Source: Bacteroidales bacterium
GTDB taxonomy: Bacteria > Bacteroidota > Bacteroidia > Bacteroidales > UBA932
Assembly: GCA_017399905.1 (NCBI GenBank)
Contig: JAFQAR010000031.1
Span: 62,001-126,000 of the forward strand
Direction: 5' to 3'
DNA length: 64,000 bases
Position numbers and translations under genes: made by a program. The notes under the pieces are model-generated. The model was not told the DNA's origin. It worked only from the letters and a program-made list of their open reading frames with translations, and did no database searches. Each line of letters starts with the position of its first letter. The stretch's first letter is position 1. Below are positions 29,354 to 38,119 of the stretch, in pieces.

Positions 29354-32300
29354 ATGAAACGCATCATTCCATTCATCCTGCTTGCAGGCCTTATAGGCTG
29401 CAATGGAAACAGTTCCGACGATTACACAAGAGGTATAGGCGAATATCCTGGAAAGGTTTGTGACTATGACGGACCTGAAACGGTCGAAGGTGGAGAATAC
29501 CGGAATCTTGCCCTCAACCGTGCCGCATATCAGTCATCAAGCTATGACTACAACCTTACCTCACAGCTCATCACCGACGGTCTGCTGACTGAAGAGATGC
29601 CGTATCATATCGAAGTATATGCAGACGGAGCTGAAGTACCGAAACGCGACAGGGAAAGACTGTTCGACGACAATACGACCAATCTTTCTCTTGAAGGAGG
29701 AAAGGCGACAGACATCACCATCGTCCTCAACGGAGGCACGGCAGATGCCGACCGTCTGGTTGTAAACGGAACCGCAAACTGTGACGTGAACGGAAAGAAG
29801 GGATGGAAGGCATCTATAGAAGCGTCTGTAAACGGACAAGACTGGGAATCGATCGCTTCATTTAAAGGAAACGGGCTTCCGGGAGAGACCATGATGAGGG
29901 CCGGAAACCAGGGTGGCGGATCACAGAATGTGGCCGTAAGCGCCGGCCTTAAGAACCAGAAGCCTAAGATCACTCCTGAAATGAGAGAGTGGATGCGCCG
30001 TATGGAAGGCAGACGAAACTTCAGCTATGAGGCAGACATACCGGCAGGCAAGGAGTATAATTATTTCCGTATCAATCTGGATGCCCCAGCCGTACAGAAC
30101 TGGACAGTGGCTGAAGTGGATTTCATGAAGGGGGATGCGGAAAGCACACCTCTTCCTTCGCACCGCTTCAACAGCGCATGGATGAGCGCTACAGCTACAC
30201 AGGAATGGGTTTACGTTGACCTCGGAGCGGACGCAGACTTCGACAAGATAAAGCTTTATTGGGTAAACCGTCCTTCATCAGGTTCGGTCGAGACTTCGGA
30301 CGACGCAAGACAGTGGAAGAAGATTGCAGATCTTCCTGCAGAGGCCGGCTGCAATGAGGAAATTGCAGTCAAAGGCTCAGGAAGATATGTACGTGTTTCA
30401 ATGGACGGAACCGCAGACGGCGGAAGGGTGGTCCTGAGCGAAATGGAAGTGTATGGAACAGGCGGAGTAAGGCTTGTGGCTCAGAAGCAGAGGCCGGCAA
30501 AGGACGGAAAGATGTATCTGAGCAGAGGAAACTGGAAGATCAGCAGGGAGCCTCAGGCAAATGCTGATGCCGAAGAAATATCAAAGGTAGGTTTCGACGA
30601 CAACGCATGGATTCCGGCTACTGTTCCGGGCACTGTGGCAGGCTCGTATTTCAATGCAGGCGCAATAGCCGACATACGTTACGACGACGACCAGCTCTGC
30701 ATTTCCGAATCATGGTTCAATTCCGACTTCTGGTACCGCAACGAATTCGATGTACCTGAAGAATTCGACGGAAAGACCCTTCTCCTCAACTTTGACGGAA
30801 TCAACTGGAAGGCTGACGTCTATGTCAACGGAAACAAGGCCGGACGCATCGAAGGTTCGTTCATAAGAGGACAGTTCGACATTTCAGACCTCATCAAGAC
30901 CGGAGAGCGTAACGCGCTGGCCGTAAGGATCTTCTGTAACGAGAACCCGGGAATCATCAAGGAACAGAACAGAGAGTTCACCGACGTCAACGGTGGAGAT
31001 CTCGGCGGCGACAACCCGACATTCCACGCAACTATCGGATGGGACTGGATCCCTACCGTAAGAGGACGTAACATCGGTATATGGAACGATGTGTACATGA
31101 GTGCCCACGACGGCGGAGTGACTGTCGACGACGTATTCTTCGACACTGACCTTCCGCTTCCGGAAGCATCTTATGCGGACATACATCCTGTAATCACGCT
31201 TACCAATCATAACGATGAAGTCAAAGCCGGACGCATCGAGGTCAAGTATGGTCCTCTCGGTTTCGGACAGGACGTGGAGCTGGCGGCCGGCGAAACCGCA
31301 GATGTGGAAATGGAGACTGTAAGATTCGACAATCCGGAGTTATGGTGGCCTAACGGATATGGAGAGCAGCATCTCTATGACGTGGAGGTTTCATTCACAA
31401 GCGACGGAAAGACATCGGATGTGAAGAAGGTGAAAAGCGGTGTCCGCGAGATGTCCTATAGCGTTGAAAATAACATACTTGACATCTTTGTCAACGGAAG
31501 AAGGTTCATCGGAAACGGAGGAAACTGGGGATATCCTGAGATCTACAACAACTACCGCGGCAGAGAATATGACATAGCAGTGGCATACCACGCAGACATG
31601 AACTTCACAATGATACGAAACTGGGTCGGAATGACCGGTGACGAGGAGTTCTACGAGGCCTGCGACAGACACGGAGTGATGATATGGCAGGACTTCTGGC
31701 TTGCAAATCCTGTAGATGGACCGAATCCTTTCGACGAGGAAATGTTCGTGAAGAATGCGACAGATTACGTAAGGAAGATCCGCAACCACCCTTCTATCGG
31801 TCTGTATTGCGGACGTAACGAGGGCAACCCTCCTGCATCGCTCAACGAAAAGCTTGACGGAATCGTCAGGGACATCCATCCTGGCCTGCACTATATCCCT
31901 CATTCTGCCGAAGGAACTGTAAGTGGCTATGGTCCGTACAGAGCCCTTCCTGTAAAGGAATATTTCGCAGCGGAGAGAGGAAAGGACCGTCTGCACAGCG
32001 AGAGAGGCATGCCGAACGTGATGCCGTATGAAAGCATGAAGAGAATGTTGTCGGAGGAGAACCGGTGGCCGCAGAACAGTGTCTGGGGCATGCATGACTA
32101 CACATTGAAGAATGCCCAGAGCTGCGCTACGGTAAATCAGATGGTGGAGACGGCTTTCGGAGAAGCGTCAGACCTCAAGGAGTTCACCGAGTGGGCTCAG
32201 TGGGTCAACTACAACGGTTACCGCGCAATGTACGAGTCACGCAGCTGGAACCGCAAGGGTCTCATCATCTGGATGAGCCATTCCTGCTGGCCGTCGATGG

Positions 32301-32959
32301 TATGGCAGACATACGACTACTATTTCGAGCCTACTGCGGCATACTTCGGAGCAAAGAAGGCTTCTGCCCCTATACGCATACAGTGGAATCCTGTATCGGA
32401 AAATGTGGAGGTGGTGAACAACAACGCCATGGAAAGGACTTCGCTTACAGCGGAAGCCATGATCCGGAATGTTGACGGAAAGGTGGTTTACCGGACAAGT
32501 GCGGAACTTGACAGCAAGGAAGACACCACAACCCCTGTATTCGGACTCAGCTTCGATCAGCCTGAGCTTACGGACGTCTATTTCATACAGCTCCTCCTGA
32601 AGCAGGAAGGCAAGGTGGTGGCAGACAACGTATATTGTCTCGGAAAGGAAGAAGGCAACCTGAAACAGCTCCATGAACTTCCTGAGGCTGAAGTGGATAT
32701 GAAGAGTGAGTTCCGCAAGGAAGGAGACGGTTGGAAATGCACTGCAAGTCTGAAGAATACCGGCGATGTACCGGCAGTGATGATGCGTCTGAAGGTGTAT
32801 GGAAAAAAGACAGGGGAAAGTATCCTTCCTACATTCTACAGCGACAATTACTTCACTATGATGCCTGGTGAGGAGAAGGAAGTCGTGATAACCTTCAAGA
32901 AGGAAGACACTCGCGGAGAGAAGCCTGCCCTGGCTCTTTCTGCCTTCAACATCAAATAG
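29354..32959 (+). CDS. GH2 family glycosidase lipoprotein with F5/8 type C region (exo-glucosaminidase/mannosidase-like)
   Basis: This very large (1201-residue) lipoprotein (LIGC, Cys16) carries two discoidin-like stretches (about 45-250 and 265-370) before a GH2 enzyme. The sugar-binding domain is at about 390-560, with the Ig domain after it and the TIM barrel at about 690-960. The putative acid/base is Glu823 in CGRNEGNPP and the nucleophile Glu883 in HSERGMP. The layout fits the exo-beta-glucosaminidase/beta-mannosidase branch of GH2 better than LacZ. It stands alone on the plus strand, 20 bases before mlaE, whose function is unrelated. In view of the neighbouring N-glycan operon, a beta-mannosidase on the N-glycan core is conceivable but unproven. 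Confidence 0.87.
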   Translation: MKRIIPFILLAGLIGCNGNSSDDYTRGIGEYPGKVCDYDGPETVEGGEYRNLALNRAAYQSSSYDYNLTSQLITDGLLTEEMPYHIEVYADGAEVPKRDRERLFDDNTTNLSLEGGKATDITIVLNGGTADADRLVVNGTANCDVNGKKGWKASIEASVNGQDWESIASFKGNGLPGETMMRAGNQGGGSQNVAVSAGLKNQKPKITPEMREWMRRMEGRRNFSYEADIPAGKEYNYFRINLDAPAVQNWTVAEVDFMKGDAESTPLPSHRFNSAWMSATATQEWVYVDLGADADFDKIKLYWVNRPSSGSVETSDDARQWKKIADLPAEAGCNEEIAVKGSGRYVRVSMDGTADGGRVVLSEMEVYGTGGVRLVAQKQRPAKDGKMYLSRGNWKISREPQANADAEEISKVGFDDNAWIPATVPGTVAGSYFNAGAIADIRYDDDQLCISESWFNSDFWYRNEFDVPEEFDGKTLLLNFDGINWKADVYVNGNKAGRIEGSFIRGQFDISDLIKTGERNALAVRIFCNENPGIIKEQNREFTDVNGGDLGGDNPTFHATIGWDWIPTVRGRNIGIWNDVYMSAHDGGVTVDDVFFDTDLPLPEASYADIHPVITLTNHNDEVKAGRIEVKYGPLGFGQDVELAAGETADVEMETVRFDNPELWWPNGYGEQHLYDVEVSFTSDGKTSDVKKVKSGVREMSYSVENNILDIFVNGRRFIGNGGNWGYPEIYNNYRGREYDIAVAYHADMNFTMIRNWVGMTGDEEFYEACDRHGVMIWQDFWLANPVDGPNPFDEEMFVKNATDYVRKIRNHPSIGLYCGRNEGNPPASLNEKLDGIVRDIHPGLHYIPHSAEGTVSGYGPYRALPVKEYFAAERGKDRLHSERGMPNVMPYESMKRMLSEENRWPQNSVWGMHDYTLKNAQSCATVNQMVETAFGEASDLKEFTEWAQWVNYNGYRAMYESRSWNRKGLIIWMSHSCWPSMVWQTYDYYFEPTAAYFGAKKASAPIRIQWNPVSENVEVVNNNAMERTSLTAEAMIRNVDGKVVYRTSAELDSKEDTTTPVFGLSFDQPELTDVYFIQLLLKQEGKVVADNVYCLGKEEGNLKQLHELPEAEVDMKSEFRKEGDGWKCTASLKNTGDVPAVMMRLKVYGKKTGESILPTFYSDNYFTMMPGEEKEVVITFKKEDTRGEKPALALSAFNIK

Positions 32960-32979
32960 AAAGAAGGAGCATACGGACG

Positions 32980-33726
32980 ATGGTCAGAAATTTCCTAATC
33001 AGCGTAGGACGCTATGTCCTTTTCCTGAAAATGGTATTCCGGAAGCCGGAAAAATGGCGCATATTCTGGAGACAGTTCATAACGGAGGCGGACAAGCTCA
33101 TCATTTCTTCCATACTCCTGGTAGGAGTGATATCAGTGTTCATCGGAGGCGTTCTAGTGATCCAGACCGCCTCCAATCTGGAAAATCCGATCATCGACAA
33201 GATGTACATCGGATACATGGTAAGGGAAAGCCTCATCCTCGAGTTCTGTTCCACCATGGTGGCGCTCATCCTGGCCGGAAAGATGGGATCGAACATATCT
33301 TCGGAAATAGGCAGCATGCGCATCACAGAACAGATTGACGCGATGGACATGATGGGAGTCAATTCGGCCGGCTTCCTCGTACTGCCCAAAGTGACCGCGG
33401 CGACCATACTGAGTCCGCTCCTCATGCTGCTCAGCCTTGCTCTCGGACTCCTCGGAGGATGGATAGTGGTGGAAGCCACCCATATCATCCCTCCACCTTC
33501 ATACATAACCGGAATCAAAGCCTTCTACAACGGATTCTACATATTCTACAGCTGTTTCAAGATGTCCCTTTTCTGCTTCATGATATCTTCAATCGCGGCC
33601 TTCAACGGCTATTACGCAAAAGGAGGATCCCTCGGTGTGGGACGTTCAAGCACGCAGTCGATAGTGATAACCAGCATCCTCATCCTGATGGCTGACCTTA
33701 TAGTGACCCAGCTGATGCTGTATTAA
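32980..33726 (+). CDS. mlaE: MlaE-type phospholipid transport permease
   Basis: The 248-residue membrane protein belongs to the MlaE permease family, part of the ABC system moving phospholipids between inner and outer membranes. It has the family features: an amphipathic N-terminal helix, about five membrane segments, and the central loop GKMGSNISSEIGSMRITEQIDAM (shown in part), where MlaF docks. The ATPase follows 11 bases later. The upstream GH2 gene ends 20 bases before it, so the two could share a transcript. Confidence 0.92.
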   Translation: MVRNFLISVGRYVLFLKMVFRKPEKWRIFWRQFITEADKLIISSILLVGVISVFIGGVLVIQTASNLENPIIDKMYIGYMVRESLILEFCSTMVALILAGKMGSNISSEIGSMRITEQIDAMDMMGVNSAGFLVLPKVTAATILSPLLMLLSLALGLLGGWIVVEATHIIPPPSYITGIKAFYNGFYIFYSCFKMSLFCFMISSIAAFNGYYAKGGSLGVGRSSTQSIVITSILILMADLIVTQLMLY

Positions 33727-33737
33727 CCGGGAAAGAT

Positions 33738-34496
33738 ATGATAAAGGTTGAAAATCTATACAAAAGCTTTGACGGAGTGCAGGTGCTGAAGGATATTTCA
33801 GTCGAATACGAAGCCGGCAAATGCAATATGATAATAGGAGCCAGCGGTTCAGGAAAGACCGTTCTCCTGAAGAATCTGATCGGTCTTCTCGAACCTGACA
33901 GCGGAGAAATCAGCTATGGCGACAGGAAACTGTCCACTATGGGATATGAGGAAAGGAAGCTTCTCAGACAGAAGATAGGAATCCTTTTTCAGGGAAGTGC
34001 GCTCTTCGATTTTGCTACTGTCATAGAGAATGTGATGTTCCCTATGGAATTCTTCACAGACTGGTCTCCGGCCCAGAGACGCGAGAGGGCACGCTACTGC
34101 CTTGAAAAGGTGAATGTCATAGGTTCGGACGACAAATATCCGAACGAGCTCAGCGGCGGAATGCAGAAACGTGTCGGCATAGCCAGGGCCATAGCCCTCA
34201 ATCCGGAATACCTGTTCTGCGACGAGCCCAACTCCGGTCTGGATCCGTATACGTCCATCCTCATAGACCGTCTCATCAGCGACCTGACAAAGGAATTCAA
34301 CATGACGACTGTGGTCAACACGCACGACATGAACTCCATCCTCGAGATCGGAGACAAGATCGGATTCATTTCGAAGGGATCCCTCCTGTGGCAGGGAGAC
34401 CGCCATTCGATACTTCATACCGAATGTCAGGAACTCAGGGATTTCGTCTGTGCGAACACTCTCGCACGCAATATAATCGAGGGAAGGCAGAAGTAA
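33738..34496 (+). CDS. mlaF: MlaF-type ABC transporter ATP-binding protein
   Basis: The 252-residue ATPase powers the MlaE permease. Visible motifs are Walker A GASGSGKTVLL, the Q-loop FQGSALFD, signature LSGGMQKRVGIARA, Walker B YLFCDEPNSGLD and the switch His in VNTHDM. Signature and C-terminus fit the MlaF subgroup. It abuts the convergent ahcY gene with no bases between the two stop codons. The substrate-binding MCE protein (MlaD), which often follows in Bacteroidetes, is not encoded here. Confidence 0.93.
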   Translation: MIKVENLYKSFDGVQVLKDISVEYEAGKCNMIIGASGSGKTVLLKNLIGLLEPDSGEISYGDRKLSTMGYEERKLLRQKIGILFQGSALFDFATVIENVMFPMEFFTDWSPAQRRERARYCLEKVNVIGSDDKYPNELSGGMQKRVGIARAIALNPEYLFCDEPNSGLDPYTSILIDRLISDLTKEFNMTTVVNTHDMNSILEIGDKIGFISKGSLLWQGDRHSILHTECQELRDFVCANTLARNIIEGRQK

Positions 34497-35750
34497 CTAC
34501 TCTCCGTAAAGATATCTGTGCTGCTCTGGTGTCAGGACATCTATCTCGCAGCCCCAGAATGAGAGTTTGCGGCGGGCCACCTCGCGGTCTATCACGAGAG
34601 GGACATCATTGACCATGCATCCCGGCTCACGGCTTACCTTGTCCCTGTTCTCCACAAGATACCTTGCGCTGAGGGCCTGGATCGCAAATGACATGTCCAT
34701 GATTTCAGCCGGATGTCCGTCACCGGCGGCGAGATTCACCAGACGGCCTTCCGCTATCACATATATCCTGTTGCCGTTTTCAAGTCTGTAGCCTGTGATG
34801 TTCCTGCGCGCAGGCTTCACCTCTACGGCGATCTCAGCGAGACCGGCCACATCCACCTCGCAGTCGAAATGACCGGCGTTGCAGCAGATGGCCCCGTCCT
34901 TCATCTTGAGGAAATGCTCCTTTACTATGACTGCGTCACAGCCCGTCACGGTCACGAAAAAGTCACCGATTCCGGCAGCCTGCTCCATCTTCATCACCTT
35001 GAACCCGTCCATGACGGCCTCCATTGCCTTGATCGGATCCACTTCAGTGACAATCACTTCCGCGCCAAGACCCTTCGCCCTCATGGCCACACCCTTGCCG
35101 CACCAGCCGTAACCGGCCACGACAACGTTCTTTCCTGCCACGATGAGGTTGGTCGTACGGTTGATACCGTCCCAGACCGACTGTCCCGTGCCATAACGGT
35201 TGTCGAAAAGGTGCTTGCAGTCCGCATTGTTCACCAGCATCATAGGAAACTTCAAAGCCTTGGCATTGTTGAGCTGTATCAGCCTGAGGATACCGGTAGT
35301 GGTCTCCTCGCAACCTCCGATGACCTGCGGGATCAGGTCCTTATATTCTGTATGCATCAGGTTCACGAGATCACCGCCGTCGTCGATGATGATGTTCGGT
35401 CCCACTTCAAGGACGCGCCTGATGTGAGCCTCATACTCTTCAGGAGTTGCATCATACCACGCGAAGACGTTCAGTCCGGCCTCCACGAGAGCAGCAGCGA
35501 CATCATCCTGCGTAGAAAGCGGATTGCTTCCTGTCACATACATGTCGGCGCCTCCGGCAGCAAGGACTTCGCAAAGGTAGGCTGTCTTTGCCTCGAGATG
35601 GACCGAGAGCGCAACCTTCAGACCCTTGAAGGGGAGATCGCGACGGAACTCTTCCTCGAGTCCGTTAAGAAGGGGCATATGGTGTCTTACCCAGTCAATT
35701 TTCAGTCTGCCGTCCTGCCAGAGTTGTGGATTTCTGATCTCGCTTGCCAT
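34497..35750 (-). CDS. ahcY: Adenosylhomocysteinase
   Basis: AhcY splits S-adenosylhomocysteine into adenosine and homocysteine, removing the by-product of methylation. The 417-residue protein has the substrate region (CEVLAAGGADMYVTGSNP, EETTTG), the Rossmann NAD-binding GYGWCGKGVAMRAKGLGA and the C-terminal HPAEIMDMSFAIQ plus HRYLYGE end. I take the ATG at 35750 (MASEIRNPQLW). An open extension to 35903 crosses the promoter and three repeats and is not coding. It is divergent from fabG. Homocysteine made here would feed the methionine cycle, alongside the metX/metY genes further on. Confidence 0.95.
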   Translation of the reverse strand: MASEIRNPQLWQDGRLKIDWVRHHMPLLNGLEEEFRRDLPFKGLKVALSVHLEAKTAYLCEVLAAGGADMYVTGSNPLSTQDDVAAALVEAGLNVFAWYDATPEEYEAHIRRVLEVGPNIIIDDGGDLVNLMHTEYKDLIPQVIGGCEETTTGILRLIQLNNAKALKFPMMLVNNADCKHLFDNRYGTGQSVWDGINRTTNLIVAGKNVVVAGYGWCGKGVAMRAKGLGAEVIVTEVDPIKAMEAVMDGFKVMKMEQAAGIGDFFVTVTGCDAVIVKEHFLKMKDGAICCNAGHFDCEVDVAGLAEIAVEVKPARRNITGYRLENGNRIYVIAEGRLVNLAAGDGHPAEIMDMSFAIQALSARYLVENRDKVSREPGCMVNDVPLVIDREVARRKLSFWGCEIDVLTPEQHRYLYGE

Positions 35751-35782
35751 AGATTTTTCGTGTTTTTTGATTGTTTCGGGCG

Positions 35783-35790
35783 CAAATATA
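35783..35790 (-). promoter_or_regulatory. ahcY: -7 box (TATATTTG) for ahcY
   Basis: The minus strand reads TATATTTG 32 bases before the ahcY ATG. A TTTG lies about 15 bases further upstream inside the first TTTTGGCCA repeat, so repeat binding would cover the promoter. Confidence 0.7.
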
Positions 35791-35795
35791 CTCTT

Positions 35796-35844
35796 TTTTG
35801 GCCACAAAAGGCGTGTTTTGGCCACAATCCCGCGGTTTTGGCCA
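35796..35844. repeat. Three TTTTGGCCA direct repeats at exact 20-bp spacing
   Basis: TTTTGGCCA occurs at 35796-35804, 35816-35824 and 35836-35844. The first two copies extend to TTTTGGCCACAA. Starts are exactly 20 bases apart, about two helical turns, so a protein would meet all copies on one face of the DNA. They fill the space between the ahcY and fabG promoters, so a shared repressor or activator is likely. Confidence 0.7.
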
Positions 35845-35862
35845 TTTGGGGCGGGAATTATT

Positions 35863-35893
35863 TTTGACTTTACGCCGGAGAAGAATAATTTTG
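35863..35893 (+). promoter_or_regulatory. fabG: Complete Bacteroidetes promoter for fabG (TTTG-N19-TAATTTTG)
   Basis: TTTG at 35863-35866 and TAATTTTG at 35886-35893 are separated by 19 bases, the phylum consensus spacing. The fabG ATG follows 21 bases later. Confidence 0.8.
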
Positions 35894-35914
35894 CAGAATC
35901 CAATCGTATTTGAA

Positions 35915-36661
35915 ATGGGAATTCTGACTGGAAAGACAGCTCTGGTGACAGGAGCGACGAGAGGCATCGGAAGGGCGATAGCCCTGAAGTTTGCCGCGGA
36001 AGGCGCGGATGTGGCCTTCACATACAGATCGCAGCATGAAGCGGCGCAGACGCTGGTTGCGGAGATCGAAGCCATGGGCGTACGTGCGAAAGCCTACACC
36101 TCCGATGCAGCATCCTTTGAAGATGCGCACAAGGTGGTGGAGGACGTCAAGGCAGTCTTCGGACGCATAGATGTACTCGTGAACAACGCAGGCATCACCA
36201 AGGACGGCCTCATGATGAGGATGGATGAAGCGCAATGGGATGCCGTCATCGGCACAAACCTCAAGTCGGCCTTCAACTTCATCCATGCATGCGTACCTGT
36301 AATGGCACGTCAGAGAAGCGGAAGCATCATAAACATGTCTTCTGTCGTGGGACTTTCCGGAAATGCGGGACAATGCAACTACTCGGCCTCCAAGGCAGGT
36401 CTTGTGGGTCTTGCAAAGTCGATCGCAAAGGAAATGGGGCCGAGAGGAATCAGGGCGAACTGCATCGCACCGGGATTCATTGCGACGGACATGACAGGCG
36501 CCCTGCCTGAAAGCATCCGTCAGGATTGGGAAAAGCAGATACCTTTGAGGAGAGGAGGACAGCCTGAAGATGTGGCCAACGTGGCACTTTTCCTTGCAAG
36601 CGACCTCTCGTCATATGTCACAGGACAGGTGATAAACTGCTGCGGAGGAATGAATTGTTAG
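35915..36661 (+). CDS. fabG: 3-oxoacyl-[acyl-carrier-protein] reductase
   Basis: FabG reduces beta-ketoacyl-ACP with NADPH in fatty acid elongation. The 248-residue SDR has the cofactor motif TGATRGIGRAIA (12-23), NNAG (90-93), the catalytic serine in NMSSVVG (140-146) and YSASK (156-160). The end VTGQVINCCGGMNC is close to the family's VTGQ..xVDGGM, with Cys replacing Val-Asp. I choose the ATG at 35915; the frame is open further upstream but crosses the promoter. It is transcribed alone and ends at a clear terminator. Confidence 0.93.
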   Translation: MGILTGKTALVTGATRGIGRAIALKFAAEGADVAFTYRSQHEAAQTLVAEIEAMGVRAKAYTSDAASFEDAHKVVEDVKAVFGRIDVLVNNAGITKDGLMMRMDEAQWDAVIGTNLKSAFNFIHACVPVMARQRSGSIINMSSVVGLSGNAGQCNYSASKAGLVGLAKSIAKEMGPRGIRANCIAPGFIATDMTGALPESIRQDWEKQIPLRRGGQPEDVANVALFLASDLSSYVTGQVINCCGGMNC

Positions 36662-36727
36662 AAAAGAGACATATATAGAAAACATTCTTAACACACACAC
36701 TTTTTTCAAATCAAACCTAAACCTGAA

Positions 36728-36759
36728 AACCTGCCCGATGTGAATCGGACAGGTTTTTT
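36728..36759 (+). terminator. Terminator after fabG
   Basis: AACCTG-CCGAT pairs with ATCGG-CAGGTT around a GTGA loop, followed by six T residues: a strong intrinsic terminator. The rest of the 36662-36845 spacer is AT-rich with two copies of a TTTTTCTTTTTCTTATC tract and no other feature. Confidence 0.88.
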
Positions 36760-36845
36760 CTTTTTCTTATCGTCATCGCATTTTTCTTTGCGTGGATTTT
36801 TCTTTTTCTTATCCTGATTCAGGAAAATTATGCCTTTATTGGGGC

Positions 36846-37655
36846 ATGAATAATGTGCTTGAAGGATTGAAGGCAGCGGCTGACATCCTGCTGCCGAGAG
36901 TCTGCATAGTCTGCGGACGGAAACTGCATCTGAAAGAGCGGCACATCTGCCTGAGCTGTCAGGCGGACATGCCGCGTACATGGTTCTGGGAGCAATCGCA
37001 CAATGCGATGGCGGACAGGTTCAACGCCGCGATACAGCATGGGCTGGAAGCGGCGTGGGCGGAGGCCGGAGGGCCGGAGCCTGACATGGCGGAGCCGCAA
37101 GGCGCAGCCTCCGGCTCTCCTCACGAGCCCTATGCCTATGCTGCTGCCCTGTTCTTCTACAATGAAGAAGCCGGATACCGGCACATACCCTACCAGATAA
37201 AGTATCACGGCAATCTGTCTGCAGGCAGACATTTCGGTAAGATGCTCGGCAGACATCTGACCTCATCCGCCCTCTTCAGCGATGTCGACATCATAATCCC
37301 CGTCCCTCTGCACTGGACAAGAAAATGGAAGCGCGGATACAATCAGGCCGAAGTCATAGCATCGGCTGCCGCAGAAGCTATGGCCAGGCCTCTGCGTACA
37401 GACATCCTGATCCGCAGCAGGAGGACAAGGACCCAGACGAAGCTTGACATAAAGGGAAAGGCCCGTAACGTCTCGGGAGCTTTCAAGGTCAGCCGCAGAC
37501 ACATCCTGACAGAGGTGCCCGTACACATCCTGATCATAGATGACGTCTTCACTACGGGCTCTACTTTGATGGCCTGCTTCACTGCATTGCGGGCCGTCTT
37601 TCCGTCCTCGGTCCGCATCAGCGTCGCCACCCTGGGATTTGTGGGAGACGTGTAG
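36846..37655 (+). CDS. comF: ComF family protein (phosphoribosyltransferase-like)
   Basis: The 269-residue protein has an N-terminal zinc-ribbon (CIVCGRKLHLKERHICLSC, a double CxxC-type site) and a C-terminal phosphoribosyltransferase domain with the PRPP loop ILIIDDVFTTGST. VPLHWTRKWKRGYNQAE is the ComF family hallmark. ComF is needed for DNA uptake in competent bacteria, but is widespread elsewhere with an uncertain role. I choose the ATG at 36846 (MNNVLEGLKAA); the upstream frame to 36792 lies in the T-rich tract. A cluster of palindromic repeats begins 18 bases after its stop. Confidence 0.9.
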   Translation: MNNVLEGLKAAADILLPRVCIVCGRKLHLKERHICLSCQADMPRTWFWEQSHNAMADRFNAAIQHGLEAAWAEAGGPEPDMAEPQGAASGSPHEPYAYAAALFFYNEEAGYRHIPYQIKYHGNLSAGRHFGKMLGRHLTSSALFSDVDIIIPVPLHWTRKWKRGYNQAEVIASAAAEAMARPLRTDILIRSRRTRTQTKLDIKGKARNVSGAFKVSRRHILTEVPVHILIIDDVFTTGSTLMACFTALRAVFPSSVRISVATLGFVGDV

Positions 37656-37672
37656 CAGTCATGTCCGACTCT

Positions 37673-37802
37673 GTCCACGAAAATGGCGGTTCTGGTGGAT
37701 GTCAATGCTGGTTTGAATGTCCTGTCCACGAAAATGGCGGTTCTGGTGGATGACAGTGTCAGATTGAAGGTCCTGTCCATGAAAAGTACGGTTTTGATGG
37801 AC
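37673..37802. repeat. Three 28-bp palindromic repeats with 51-bp period
   Basis: Near-identical 28-bp units occupy 37673-37700, 37724-37751 and 37775-37802. The first two are identical (GTCCACGAAAATGGCGG...GGTGGAT) and the third is diverged. Each has complementary ends (TCCAC with GTGGA, or TCCAT with ATGGA). The 23-bp spacers resemble each other, so this is a degenerate tandem array and not CRISPR. Two more copies appear nearer the transposase. Confidence 0.85.
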
Positions 37803-38015
37803 ACATGGATAAGTGAGATTGAGAGTGAAGATTAGCCCCGGGGCACAAAGCAGGCGGAGCGAACCCTTTGGCGTAGCTCGCGCAGCTTGCTTTGAGCGGT
37901 TGGCTGGCATATTCGCCAACCGCGTTGCCTTGTCAATTGTACTGCCAACTTTAGAATTGCAGACTGGCTAGGAAATGATCTCTTAGTCTGGATACTGACG
38001 ATTAATGTTAGCTCT
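37803..38015. other. Non-coding stretch between repeat clusters
   Basis: No convincing gene. It contains a perfect 9-bp inverted repeat (GCGGTTGGC at 37896-37904 with GCCAACCGC at 37915-37923) and a larger fold bounded by CAAAGCA and TGCTTTG (about 37844-37895). It may be part of the repeat family or a structural remnant. Confidence 0.4.
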
Positions 38016-38094
38016 GTGCATAGAAAAGGCCATTCTGATGGACAGTAGCGCCATTTTATATGCCTCATCCATGGAAAAGGCGGTTCTGGTGGAT
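38016..38094. repeat. Two further 28-bp palindromic repeats, again 51 bp apart
   Basis: Diverged copies lie at 38016-38043 and 38067-38094, with start-to-start distance 51 as in the first cluster. The second reads ATCCATGGAAAAGGCGG...GGTGGAT. The array ends 25 bases before the RAYT start, the typical place for a transposase's cognate REP elements. Confidence 0.8.
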
Positions 38095-38119
38095 GGGATG
38101 TGAAGATATGAACAATTAA

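Noticed and set aside
34497-35903. AhcY with a 51-residue N-terminal extension
   Set aside because: The extension would cross the ahcY promoter and the TTTTGGCCA repeats. MASEIRNPQLW at 35750 agrees with the family start.
37673-37802. CRISPR array (28-bp repeats, 23-bp spacers)
   Set aside because: The two spacers resemble each other, the repeat diverges at once, only three copies lie together, and no cas genes are present. It is a degenerate palindromic tandem repeat.
37343-37919. Minus-strand frames with a repeated HQNRHFRGQ peptide
   Set aside because: The peptide repeat simply reflects 51-bp DNA repeats read in frame (51 is divisible by 3); the frames overlap comF antisense and have no start context.
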